9,566 nucleotides of DNA from JAVKBW01 sp964352715 (lineage in GTDB: Bacteria; Pseudomonadota; Alphaproteobacteria; UBA8366; Aestuariispiraceae), in NCBI GenBank assembly GCA_964352715.1, contig CAYGSU010000103.1, positions 1 to 9,566 of the forward strand, read 5' to 3'. Under the pieces are notes generated by a model that was given only the letters and a program-made list of their open reading frames with translations, ran no database searches and had not been told where the DNA came from. Below, piece after piece: positions 1 to 7,375 of the stretch. A program made the translations under genes and the position numbers. Each line of letters begins with the position of its first letter. The first letter of the stretch is position 1.

Positions 1-330
1 TCAATCGGCGAACGGGTTTTCACCTTTCCTGTCCTCGATCTCGATGATCCAGATATCCGGGTCGCGGTCGGCGGAGCGGGCAAGATAGGCATCTGCCTTT
101 TCTTCCGGCATCGCCTCCTCTCCAAGCGGCGCCATCCAGCCCAGTTCGCCTTCCATTCCCCGGCTTTCGGTTAACACTTTTGCCGTGCCGTCGAGCAAGT
201 TCAGCTTGACGACCAGCGTGCCGCTTCCGGCCTCGCCCTTGTGCACCACCATCGCCGGCACCGCTTCAACCGACAGACGGCGGATTGTCGCGGAAACCCA
301 CATGGCGGTCGGCAATCTGTCCCACGGCAT
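1..330 (-). CDS. DUF1491 family protein
   Basis: This encodes a small soluble protein of about 109 residues that matches what I know of the DUF1491 family, which is largely alphaproteobacterial and has no established function. Visible family features are the N-terminal block WVSATIRRL, a central strand pattern (GTLVVKLNLLDG) and an acidic C-terminal end with DRDPDIWIIEIEDR. There is no signal peptide or membrane segment, so it is probably cytoplasmic. The stop codon (TGA) is the first three bases of the window, so the gene is complete. I chose the ATG at 330; a GTG directly before it (333) is equally possible, and a later ATG at 303 would remove residues that family members usually have. No clear Shine-Dalgarno precedes any of these. 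The gene diverges from malonyl-CoA decarboxylase across about 145 bases. A weak promoter (TTTACA at 380-385, 17-base spacer, TTAAAC at 357-362, read on the minus strand) could serve it. Confidence 0.82.
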   Translation of the reverse strand: MPWDRLPTAMWVSATIRRLSVEAVPAMVVHKGEAGSGTLVVKLNLLDGTAKVLTESRGMEGELGWMAPLGEEAMPEEKADAYLARSADRDPDIWIIEIEDRKGENPFAD

Positions 331-465
331 CACGGGTTTCTTTCACGGGTTGGAGCGTTTAACGATCAATCGGAATCATTGTAAAGGGGCTGTATAGAAA
401 TCGTCACTTGCAGCTTTGCGCATGATTGCCACATCATGTCCGGCTTTACGGATACATACAATGAT

Positions 466-469
466 GAGG
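466..469 (+). promoter_or_regulatory. Ribosome binding site supporting a TTG start for malonyl-CoA decarboxylase
   Basis: The tetramer GAGG lies 8 bases upstream of the TTG at 478. An in-frame TGA at 472-474 blocks any earlier start, and the next in-frame ATG is not until 604 (residue 43). The well-spaced GAGG therefore makes TTG the likely start codon. Confidence 0.55.
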
Positions 470-477
470 CGTGAACA

Positions 478-1845
478 TTGACGTGGCTTGGCCGTACCCT
501 CGACAACCTTAAGGCCGCCTGGCGCGACATTGCCGATAACGGTGATGTAAAGATCGCCGGACCGGAACTCGACACCAAGTCCGAGGCCGAGCTGGCAATC
601 CGGATGCAGGAATGCATCGAGGGACAGGGCGGTGAGGTATCGGCGCGGGTTCGCGCCGCGAGGCTGGGTGAAATCTACCTCAACCTCAACAGCAAGGGCA
701 GGCACAGATTTCTGGAAATCATGGCGACCCGGTTCGGGCACGACCTGGACAAGATTGACGCCGCCATCGACGCCTTCAAATCAGCCGACAGCAAAACCCG
801 GTTGCAGACAATATCGGCGCTGCATGCGGCGCTGCAGCCGCCCAGCATCCAGTTGCTGACCCAGTTCAACGCATTGCCGCAGGGCGTGAAGTTTCTGGTC
901 GACATGCGTCAGGATCTGCTGCGCTACCGCAAGGAATCCAGCGAACTGATGGCGCTGGATCAGACCCTGGAAAAGCTGCTGGGGTCGTGGTTCGATATCG
1001 GCTTTCTCGATATGCAGCGCATTACCTGGCATTCGCCGGCATCGCTGCTGGAAAAGCTGGTGGAATACGAAGCCGTGCATGAAATCCGCTCGTGGACGGA
1101 TTTGCGGAACCGGCTTGATTCAGACCGACGGCTGTTCGCGTTTTTCCATCCGCGCATGCCGACAGAACCGCTGATTTTCGTCGAGGTCGCGCTGGTCAAC
1201 GGCATCGCCGGGTCGATCCAGAACCTGCTGGACGAGGACGCCCCGGCGCTGGACCCGTCTCTGGCCGATACGGCGATCTTCTATTCAATTTCCAACACCC
1301 AGGCCGGTTTGCGCGGCGTCAGCTTCGGCAATTTCCTGATCAAGCAGGTCGCTGAAACCCTGAGCAACGAGTTCCCCAATCTGAAGAATTTCTCGACCCT
1401 GTCACCGATTCCGGGCTTCACGGAGTGGCTGAAGGAAGCGGCGGCGACGGATAATGGCGACGACTTGCTGACACCGGACGACCGCAAGCGGTTCAAGAAA
1501 TCCGGCCTCACCGTGCCGGATCTGGCAACCGGCAAGGCCTGGCGGGCCGATCCCGACCGCGATGAGGTTGCCAAGCCCTTTCTGCAACGTGTTTGCGCGC
1601 TGTATCTGCTGAAAATCAAGAAGAATGGCCTGCCGGTCGACCCGGTGGCGCGATTCCATCTCAGCAACGGCGCACAGGTCGAACGCATCAACTGGATGGG
1701 AGACACATCGTCAAAAGGTCTGAAGCAATCCTGTGGCATGATGGTGAACTATCTCTACAAACTGTCTGATATCGAAAAGAACCACGAACGGTTTGCCCGG
1801 AACGGCCATGTGACAGCCTCGACGGCGGTGAAAAACCTGCTTTAG
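478..1845 (+). CDS. Malonyl-CoA decarboxylase
   Basis: This encodes a 455-residue cytoplasmic enzyme that decarboxylates malonyl-CoA to acetyl-CoA and CO2. It fits the single-chain MCD family also found in rhizobia and animals, at about the usual bacterial length. The N-terminal half (about 1-185) is helical, like the MCD oligomerisation domain. The C-terminal half is the acetyltransferase-like catalytic domain, with FFHPRMPTEPLIFVEVAL (about 222-239), ISNTQAGLRGVSFGNFLIK (about 271-289), and the active-site blocks TLSPIPGF (Ser309) and FHLSNGA (His394). That Ser and His correspond to the catalytic pair known in the human enzyme. Translation probably starts at TTG 478. In many bacteria MCD sits with malonyl-CoA synthetase and a malonate transporter (matABC); those genes are not visible here. 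The following GGT-like gene starts 98 bases later and has its own candidate promoter, so co-transcription is uncertain. Confidence 0.95.
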   Translation: MTWLGRTLDNLKAAWRDIADNGDVKIAGPELDTKSEAELAIRMQECIEGQGGEVSARVRAARLGEIYLNLNSKGRHRFLEIMATRFGHDLDKIDAAIDAFKSADSKTRLQTISALHAALQPPSIQLLTQFNALPQGVKFLVDMRQDLLRYRKESSELMALDQTLEKLLGSWFDIGFLDMQRITWHSPASLLEKLVEYEAVHEIRSWTDLRNRLDSDRRLFAFFHPRMPTEPLIFVEVALVNGIAGSIQNLLDEDAPALDPSLADTAIFYSISNTQAGLRGVSFGNFLIKQVAETLSNEFPNLKNFSTLSPIPGFTEWLKEAAATDNGDDLLTPDDRKRFKKSGLTVPDLATGKAWRADPDRDEVAKPFLQRVCALYLLKIKKNGLPVDPVARFHLSNGAQVERINWMGDTSSKGLKQSCGMMVNYLYKLSDIEKNHERFARNGHVTASTAVKNLL

Positions 1846-1881
1846 GTAACAGCAGTCGGCCGTTGCCGGCGAACTGCGTGA

Positions 1882-1909
1882 TTGCAAGAAGTCCGATCCC
1901 GGCTACACT
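1882..1909 (+). promoter_or_regulatory. Candidate sigma-70-type promoter for the GGT-like gene
   Basis: TTGCAA (1882-1887) and TACACT (1904-1909, in the context GGCTACACT) are separated by 16 bases. Each matches 4 of 6 consensus positions. Transcription would start near 1916, about 28 bases before the ATG at 1944. The promoter lies inside the possible TTG-initiated N-terminal extension from 1863, which argues against that extension being used. Confidence 0.45.
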
Positions 1910-1943
1910 CCCCTCGCATAAAAATTTGGAGACTTGTTCAACG

Positions 1944-3752
1944 ATGTTCACGACCCGGCCGGAAATTCACGGCACGTTCGGCGCTGCGGCGTCCACCCAT
2001 TGGCTGGCCAGTCAGGCCGCCATGCGCATTCTGGAACTTGGCGGCAACGCGTTCGATGCGGCTTTCACCGGCGGTATGGTCCTGCAGCTTGTCGAACCGG
2101 ATATGAACGGTCCGGGCGGCGACGTGCCGATGATCTATCATGACGCCAGCAGCGGTTCGACCCGCGTGATCTGCGGCCAGGGGCCGCTGCCCGCTGCCGC
2201 GACCATCGAGGCCTACAAGGATCAGGGATTCGATCTCGTGCCTGGCACCGGTCTGCTGGCCGCCGTGGTCCCCGGGGCGTTCGGCGCCTGGATGCGGATG
2301 CTGCGCGACATGGGCAGCATGAAACTTGCCGATCTGATGGAAGTACCGATCAAGTACGCCCGCAAGGGTTTTCCGATCACGCCGAGCGTCTGCCGCACCA
2401 TCGCCGCGTCGGAAGAGACCTTCCGCAACTACTGGCCGGGATCAGAAAAAGTGTATCTGCGCGACGGCGTGCCGAAGCCGGGCAGCCTGTTCCGCAACAA
2501 GAAACTGGCGAAAACCTGGAAGCGCATCGTTCAGGAAGCATCGGCCATGAGCACGGACCGGGCGGACCAGATCGATCATGCAATTCATATCTTCTATCGG
2601 GGTTTCGTTGCCGAGGAGATTGATCGGTTCTGCCGCGAAAAGGTGCTGCCCGATGTTTCAGGCAAACCGCACCGGGCGTTGCTGACCGGCGACGACCTGC
2701 ACGACTGGACCCCGCGATACGAAGCCCCGGTCACCTACGACTATCACGGCCATACGATCTGCAAATGCGGACCGTGGAGCCAGGGACCCGTGCTGTTGCA
2801 GTCGCTGGCCCTGCTGCGCGATGTCGACATCGCCGCGATGGACCCGAACGGGCCGGATTTCGTGCATACCGTGGCGGAAGCCATGAAGCTTTCCTATGCC
2901 GACCGCGAAGTATTCTACGGCGACCCGGATTTTGTTGACGTGCCCTTGGACCAGCTGTTGAGCGACGACTACAATTCGGCCCGGCGCACCCTGATCGGTG
3001 AAACGGCAAGCAATGACTTCCGTCCCGGTTCCATCGACGGCGCTGGCTGGGTTTTCGACTATGCCAACGCGTGTTCGCGGGAAAACGAGCTGGATATCGA
3101 CTCCGAAATCATTGGTTTCGGCAGCCGGGCGACGACTGGTGCAAAGGATTCGCCGGAATCGCCAAACCATCGAAGCGATACCTGTCACATCGACGTGGTG
3201 GACAAGCACGGCAACATGATTTCGGTGACGCCCAGCGGTGGCTGGCTGCAATCGTCACCGGTCATTTCCTCGCTCGGTTTCTGCCTCGGGTCGCGGGCGC
3301 AGATGGCGTGGCTGGACGAGAAGTCCCCGTCCGCCATGGGGCCGGGCCGTCGGCCGCGAACGACGCTGACCCCGTCCTTCGTGCTGCGTGACGGCGAACC
3401 CTATATGGCGTTCGGCACACCGGGCGGCGACCAGCAGGATCAGTGGCAGTTGCAGATGCTGTTGCGGCATCTGCATCACGGTATGAACCTGCAGGAAGCG
3501 ATCGACGCGCCTGCTTTCCATATCGACCATTTCGCCTCATCGTTCTATCCGCGAGGGGCCTCACCCGGCCAGTTGGTGCTGGAAGACCGGTTCGGATCAA
3601 AGACCTTCACAGAACTGGACCGCCGAGGACACAAGGTGTTCGGCGCCGGCGACTGGTCGGAAGGCCGGCTCTCAGCCATTGCGGTTGAAGACGGTGTTAT
3701 CAAGGCCGCCGCAAATGCGCGCGGCATGCAAGGCTATGCAGTTGGAAGGTAA
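1944..3752 (+). CDS. Gamma-glutamyltransferase-superfamily (Ntn-hydrolase) protein, non-canonical
   Basis: This encodes a 602-residue Ntn-hydrolase of the gamma-glutamyltranspeptidase superfamily. Such proteins are made as one chain and cleave themselves before a Thr that becomes the nucleophile. Here it is Thr413 in SDTCHIDVVDKHGN, giving a small subunit of about 190 residues, normal for the family. Other family blocks are the N-terminal ASTHWLASQAAMRILELGGNAFDAA, MNGPGGD, the oxyanion-hole TPGGD (Gly494, Gly495) and the paired Thr473-Thr474 where classical GGT has Ser-Ser. It differs from classical GGT: the RExAP motif is replaced by GQGPLP (Gln79 at the Arg position), and the Asp that binds the substrate amino group is replaced by Trp456 by hand alignment. 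No signal peptide is seen, although classical bacterial GGTs are periplasmic, so this is probably a cytoplasmic amidase or acylase of unknown substrate. I chose ATG 1944 (GGAG 12 bases upstream); the frame is open to a TTG at 1863, but the extra residues look non-coding. Confidence 0.9.
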   Translation: MFTTRPEIHGTFGAAASTHWLASQAAMRILELGGNAFDAAFTGGMVLQLVEPDMNGPGGDVPMIYHDASSGSTRVICGQGPLPAAATIEAYKDQGFDLVPGTGLLAAVVPGAFGAWMRMLRDMGSMKLADLMEVPIKYARKGFPITPSVCRTIAASEETFRNYWPGSEKVYLRDGVPKPGSLFRNKKLAKTWKRIVQEASAMSTDRADQIDHAIHIFYRGFVAEEIDRFCREKVLPDVSGKPHRALLTGDDLHDWTPRYEAPVTYDYHGHTICKCGPWSQGPVLLQSLALLRDVDIAAMDPNGPDFVHTVAEAMKLSYADREVFYGDPDFVDVPLDQLLSDDYNSARRTLIGETASNDFRPGSIDGAGWVFDYANACSRENELDIDSEIIGFGSRATTGAKDSPESPNHRSDTCHIDVVDKHGNMISVTPSGGWLQSSPVISSLGFCLGSRAQMAWLDEKSPSAMGPGRRPRTTLTPSFVLRDGEPYMAFGTPGGDQQDQWQLQMLLRHLHHGMNLQEAIDAPAFHIDHFASSFYPRGASPGQLVLEDRFGSKTFTELDRRGHKVFGAGDWSEGRLSAIAVEDGVIKAAANARGMQGYAVGR

Positions 3753-3760
3753 GGAATACC

Positions 3761-4384
3761 ATGTACAAGCTCTATGACTCGAAAGGCGCCGGTAGCGCCT
3801 GTGTTCATGCTGTCCTTGAAGAAACCGGCGCGCCCTATGAACTGGTCGCGATCGATATGGATAAAGACGAGCATAAATCCGACTGGTTCACGAAGGCGAA
3901 CCCGCGCCAGCAGGTACCCGCGCTGGCGCTGCCGGACGGGTCTGTCATGTCCGAAAGTGCGGCGATGCTGTTGTTTCTGGCCGATGCGTATCCGGATGCC
4001 GGACTGATGGGCCGCGCGGAATCACCTGAACGGGCACAGACCATGCGCTGGATCGTGTTCATTTCCGCGAATCTCTATGAAGGCCTGTTGCGGCAATTCT
4101 ATTCCGACCGGTACATTGACGATGCCGCATTGGCGCCGAATGTCTCGCGGTCGGCTGTCGATTATCTGAAGCGGCAATACAAGATTATGGAATCGGTTGC
4201 CGGCGACGGCGCGTACTTTTTCGGCGACAACCTGAACATCGTGGATCTGTATCTCTGGATGCTGATGCAGTGGTGGCAGGATCCGGACTGGATGGCGTCG
4301 GAATGCCCGAAGCTGAGCCGGATCGTCGAAACGGTGAAAGCGCGCCCGAAGATCGCTCCTGTACAGGCCCATCATTTCGGGTAG
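3761..4384 (+). CDS. Glutathione S-transferase family protein
   Basis: This encodes a 207-residue cytosolic GST-like protein. The thioredoxin-like domain spans about 1-80: MYKLYDSKGAGS provides the N-terminal Tyr5/Ser7/Ser12 candidates for glutathione thiol activation, QVPAL carries the cis-Pro (Pro53), and SES (64-66) is the motif that binds the gamma-glutamyl part of glutathione. The all-helical domain follows, with the N-capping-type motif in GDNLNIVDLYLW (Asn159, Asp162). Family members conjugate, reduce or isomerise substrates with glutathione; which reaction applies here cannot be read from the sequence. The gene starts 8 bases after the GGT-like stop. Its Shine-Dalgarno AAGGA (3751-3755) overlaps that TAA, so the two genes are almost certainly co-transcribed and translationally coupled. 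The 3' end faces the sulfatase-like gene tail-to-tail, 21 bases away. Confidence 0.93.
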   Translation: MYKLYDSKGAGSACVHAVLEETGAPYELVAIDMDKDEHKSDWFTKANPRQQVPALALPDGSVMSESAAMLLFLADAYPDAGLMGRAESPERAQTMRWIVFISANLYEGLLRQFYSDRYIDDAALAPNVSRSAVDYLKRQYKIMESVAGDGAYFFGDNLNIVDLYLWMLMQWWQDPDWMASECPKLSRIVETVKARPKIAPVQAHHFG

Positions 4385-4405
4385 GGCTCGCCGGCACCAG
4401 TCAGC

Positions 4406-5914
4406 TTATTCGAATACGAACCTGTCGAATCCATAGTCCGGATACGGGCCGGAATAGTCGACCTTTCTGTCAAGCGGGTCATCGCCATCGGCCAGACAGG
4501 TTATAAGCTGCCGGATAATCAGGGACGGTGTGATAAAGGATTCGCCGTCCCTGTATCCCAGATACGCTTCGCACACATCGCCCGGATACACCGCCGAGAA
4601 CACGGAATGACGGTCGCGAATGATAAACGCGGCATTGTTTTCGTGCAGGGTTTCAGCGCGCGACAGCCAGGCGCCATGATCGCCGAAGACATAGATGATG
4701 CCTGTCGGATCGTAGGTAGAAATCGCATACAGCATTGACCGCATGTAATCCGTCGTCTGCTGCTGGCTCGCCTTGTAGCGCCGCTTGTACAGATCGAGTT
4801 CACTCTGAGAGTGTGAATAATCCAGATCGGTATGACCAGGGGCGTAGGTATAGATGTAATTCAGCCAGGGCTGTTCCGATGTTGCCCGGTCAATGAAGCT
4901 GTCGATTATCTGGCGGTCAAAAACACGTGGCCCCTCGCCGGTTCGCGGCAGAACCCTGTCCAGTATCTTTTCCCTGAACCGGCAATACCCGAGATGCTGG
5001 AAATAAAACCACGGCAGGGCAAAGGTGCAATAGCTCTGTGCCGCCTCCCGGGTGATGTATTCGTCAATATACGGGCCCTGCAGGCGATAGGTGCCGGCGT
5101 AATAGCTGCTGATCTTGTAGCCGTTGTTGCGGAAGATTTCGAAAACCGGGCTTGGTGCGACGCCGGAAAACGCCAGATTGCTGCTTTTAAGATTTTCCCG
5201 CCAGACCGCCGGATCAAGATACAGGGTCGTGTTCAGCGACGGCTGCGTTGATTCGCCGTCGCTGAAGGTATTCTTGAAAAGCCGTGCGCCCATCTCCTCC
5301 AGCGCCTGCACGTAGTCCGGCTGCGGCAGGTCGAGGAATTCCGCCGCAACCTCCGGCGAAACCATGGCGTCGAAAGACAGAAGGTAGATATTGGGCCGGG
5401 TCTTGAAGTTCACCTGCTTGACCGACCCGGGCGCAACGGTTTGCTTCGTTGGCTCGCCGGCGGTGAGCAGACCGGTCACCTGATAGACGATGGTTCCGGC
5501 ATACAGCAGCGACAATGCGCCGGTCAGCACCGGCTTCCTGATCAGAACCCGGCTCATGCCGAAGAAAAACACCATGAGTCCCAGAACAATGCCGGCCTTC
5601 AGCGGCCGGTGCAAAACAAGGTAAGGGTCGGAAAACGACAGCAGCAGCCCCAGGACATTCATTGTCAGGATCAACGCAGCAAGAATGCTCAAGCTGTAAT
5701 GCGCACCCCAGCCACGATAGCGGGCAACGATCCACCGGATCACCAGAATCTGTATAATCAGCATGAAGCCGACATAGACGGAAATTTCCAACCGCGACTG
5801 CAGGTTTGTCTGTGACAGCAGGCTGTTGAATACCGGCAGAAACCAGCTCGCGGAAACCAGCGCTATCAGCGTGTAGAGACTCGACAGAAACCGGTTGTTC
5901 AGAAAGGACTGCAC
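4406..5914 (-). CDS. Membrane-anchored sulfatase / alkaline-phosphatase-superfamily hydrolase or transferase
   Basis: This encodes a 502-residue protein with about five N-terminal membrane segments (about 12-28, 46-64, 74-95, 106-124, 130-150), then a catalytic domain expected on the periplasmic side. The architecture resembles LTA synthase and phosphoethanolamine transferases. Catalytic-domain markers are NIYLLSFDAM (175-184, Asp182 a probable metal ligand), PGHTDLDY (about 359-366, His361) and YVFGDHGAWLS (Asp412-His413, the DHG metal-binding motif). The type I sulfatase signature C-x-P-S-R is absent; STQPSL sits at a comparable place, with Thr223 at the Cys position, suggesting a Thr nucleophile as in phospho-group transferases. 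The start is GTG 5914, supported by a strong CCGGAGG six bases upstream. It lies 22 bases after the methyltransferase stop, so it is the last gene of a three-gene operon. It may act on a surface glycan or lipid; the substrate is unknown. Confidence 0.85.
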   Translation of the reverse strand: MQSFLNNRFLSSLYTLIALVSASWFLPVFNSLLSQTNLQSRLEISVYVGFMLIIQILVIRWIVARYRGWGAHYSLSILAALILTMNVLGLLLSFSDPYLVLHRPLKAGIVLGLMVFFFGMSRVLIRKPVLTGALSLLYAGTIVYQVTGLLTAGEPTKQTVAPGSVKQVNFKTRPNIYLLSFDAMVSPEVAAEFLDLPQPDYVQALEEMGARLFKNTFSDGESTQPSLNTTLYLDPAVWRENLKSSNLAFSGVAPSPVFEIFRNNGYKISSYYAGTYRLQGPYIDEYITREAAQSYCTFALPWFYFQHLGYCRFREKILDRVLPRTGEGPRVFDRQIIDSFIDRATSEQPWLNYIYTYAPGHTDLDYSHSQSELDLYKRRYKASQQQTTDYMRSMLYAISTYDPTGIIYVFGDHGAWLSRAETLHENNAAFIIRDRHSVFSAVYPGDVCEAYLGYRDGESFITPSLIIRQLITCLADGDDPLDRKVDYSGPYPDYGFDRFVFE

Positions 5915-5936
5915 GTTGCGCCTCCGGTTATGGCGG

Positions 5937-7346
5937 TCATATCATTTTCCTCGCATACTGGAAAAGAACACGGCCACTTTCCGATACGCGTTCCGTTCGC
6001 ACGACATCGGCGCGCTGTTCCAGCAGCGAGCGAAAAGCCTGTTCGCTGTAGTCGTCGAATATGTCTTCCCGCAGAGCCAGCATTTTCCTGATCGTCGGGT
6101 CGTCCTTCGGTACGAACTCGATCACGCCGATCGGGGCCAGCCCGATGATCCAATCCAAAAGCTGGTCGAGCGGCACATTGTGCGCTATCGCAAGATGATG
6201 TTCGAATGCCAGCGCGATGACAGCATCGACTTTCGTTCGGTCGCCGAACCCCTTGCGTTCCCGCTCCCGCCATCCCTGTGACGGGCTTGGATTGGCGGCA
6301 TCGAACCACAGCGGCAAAAACGCAAGCTGCAGTTCGCGGGATCGCGAAAACGCCAGATCGATGGCCCGCTGGTCAAAATCGAAGCCAATGACATAGCCCG
6401 CACCGCCATCCAGCGCCGCCAGCGTGTAGTCACCGGTATTGCAGCCCAGATCGACCAGGGTCGCCGGTTTCGTCTCGGCGGCGAATTGCGTGACAAACCG
6501 CTTTTTGGCCTCGGCCTCGGCATCCGAATAGGTGTTCGACGCGGCGTAATCGCCCCAGACTGTCTTGCCCGTATCAGCCGGCTCCAGCCTGTCGATCCAG
6601 TTACGCAATTGCAGAAGAAAACCGTGATAGGCCGCCTTTGAAAACATCTTGGCGGTCTTTGCCCGTGAAACTGTTTCATCCGGCCGGTCAATCGCTGTTC
6701 TGTCGAACCGCGCCTGCATCAGAACCTGACTGAAGACATTCCAGGAAAACTTCCGTCGGAACGGAATCAGCCGCGCCAGATCGACAGAGGAAATACCCTC
6801 CAGTGCGCCGCGAAACCAAGCATTATGCGGTATGCCGACAAGCGCTCGCAGCAGAAGCGGGTTAAGGAACTGTTCGCAGAATTGCCGGTGACCAGTCCAG
6901 AATTCACCGTCGCGATAAGGTACAATCGACAGCAGGTCGATGAAAACCGGCCGTGCGCCGATAAACTGGAGGTTATAGGCGCTTGCATCGCTCAGCTTGT
7001 ATCCGTTGGCGAGTAGATGAAGCTGAAAATCCAGATGCAGCAGGGCCGCCGCCTTCAACTGGCTGAACGACCATTCATAGGGATAGGAAATGTAGGGAAT
7101 GCGCCGGTGCTCCAGCACGAAGCTTGCATCAGACAGGGCATCCGGCCACGCCGCGGGCGCGAGTTCCGCCGTTTCGATCAGGAAGCCCTTTTCAACGGCA
7201 TCGGCAAGGATGCCGCTGTCGCGTGCTGAAACATAGGCATCACGACCCCGCCCGCTGACCATGCGCAGGACACGCCCGGCATCGATGAAAACGGCTCCGG
7301 TTCGATCCCTGAAGGAGCCCGGATCAAGTGTGGTATCGCCTGCCAC
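5937..7346 (-). CDS. NoeA-like class I SAM-dependent methyltransferase with an extra N-terminal domain
   Basis: From the GTG at 7346 this encodes 469 residues. Positions below count from a TTG at 7388, which would add 14 residues. The C-terminal half is a Rossmann-fold methyltransferase: LVDLGCNTGDYT (311-322) is SAM motif I, VIGFDFD (333-339) ends in the acidic ribose-binding strand, and VDAVIALAFEHHLA (387-400) is the motif IV region. The N-terminal half (about 20-270) matches, from memory, the proteins annotated as nodulation protein NoeA-like, with YPYEWSFSQLK and LSDASAYNLQF then RPVFIDLLS. NoeA is linked to nodulation in Sinorhizobium; a wider role in modifying surface or extracellular molecules is inference. 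No good Shine-Dalgarno precedes either start. The GTG lies four bases after the stop of the upstream miniprotein, inside an mRNA hairpin, so coupled translation is likely; the TTG start would overlap that gene by 38 bases. Confidence 0.85.
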   Translation of the reverse strand: MAGDTTLDPGSFRDRTGAVFIDAGRVLRMVSGRGRDAYVSARDSGILADAVEKGFLIETAELAPAAWPDALSDASFVLEHRRIPYISYPYEWSFSQLKAAALLHLDFQLHLLANGYKLSDASAYNLQFIGARPVFIDLLSIVPYRDGEFWTGHRQFCEQFLNPLLLRALVGIPHNAWFRGALEGISSVDLARLIPFRRKFSWNVFSQVLMQARFDRTAIDRPDETVSRAKTAKMFSKAAYHGFLLQLRNWIDRLEPADTGKTVWGDYAASNTYSDAEAEAKKRFVTQFAAETKPATLVDLGCNTGDYTLAALDGGAGYVIGFDFDQRAIDLAFSRSRELQLAFLPLWFDAANPSPSQGWRERERKGFGDRTKVDAVIALAFEHHLAIAHNVPLDQLLDWIIGLAPIGVIEFVPKDDPTIRKMLALREDIFDDYSEQAFRSLLEQRADVVRTERVSESGRVLFQYARKMI

Positions 7347-7375
7347 CAGCCTAGTCGGGCTGGTCGGGCTGGTCG
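7345..7375 (-). repeat. 9-base tandem repeat forming a start-codon hairpin at the miniprotein/methyltransferase junction
   Basis: The unit GTCGGGCTG occurs at 7354-7362 and 7363-7371, with a partial third copy (7372-7375). Read on the minus strand as mRNA, this gives two copies of ACCAGCC followed by one GGCTGGT. The nearer pair makes a perfect 7-base stem (7345-7351 with 7358-7364) around a 6-base loop. The 3' arm contains the first two bases of the candidate GTG start codon (7346-7344), and the TAG stop of the upstream gene (7353-7351) lies at the loop/stem boundary. The repeat encodes the DQPDQPD tail of the miniprotein. Confidence 0.6.

Noticed and set aside
376..741. A 121-codon minus-strand open frame across the intergenic region and the start of malonyl-CoA decarboxylase
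   Set aside because: It overlaps the conserved coding start of the decarboxylase, shows no family resemblance and has no ribosome binding site.
1850..1872. GC-rich inverted repeat after malonyl-CoA decarboxylase
   Set aside because: The stem is about 4 base pairs with no following T-run, so it is not supportable as a terminator.
1863..1943. An N-terminal extension of the GGT-like protein from TTG 1863
   Set aside because: The 27 extra residues resemble no family N-terminus, and the best promoter lies inside them; ATG 1944 is preferred.
2658..3251. A 197-codon open frame on the minus strand inside the GGT-like gene
   Set aside because: It lies wholly antisense to a strongly recognised gene, its composition is His/Arg/Val-rich as expected of a shadow frame, and it has no recognisable motif.
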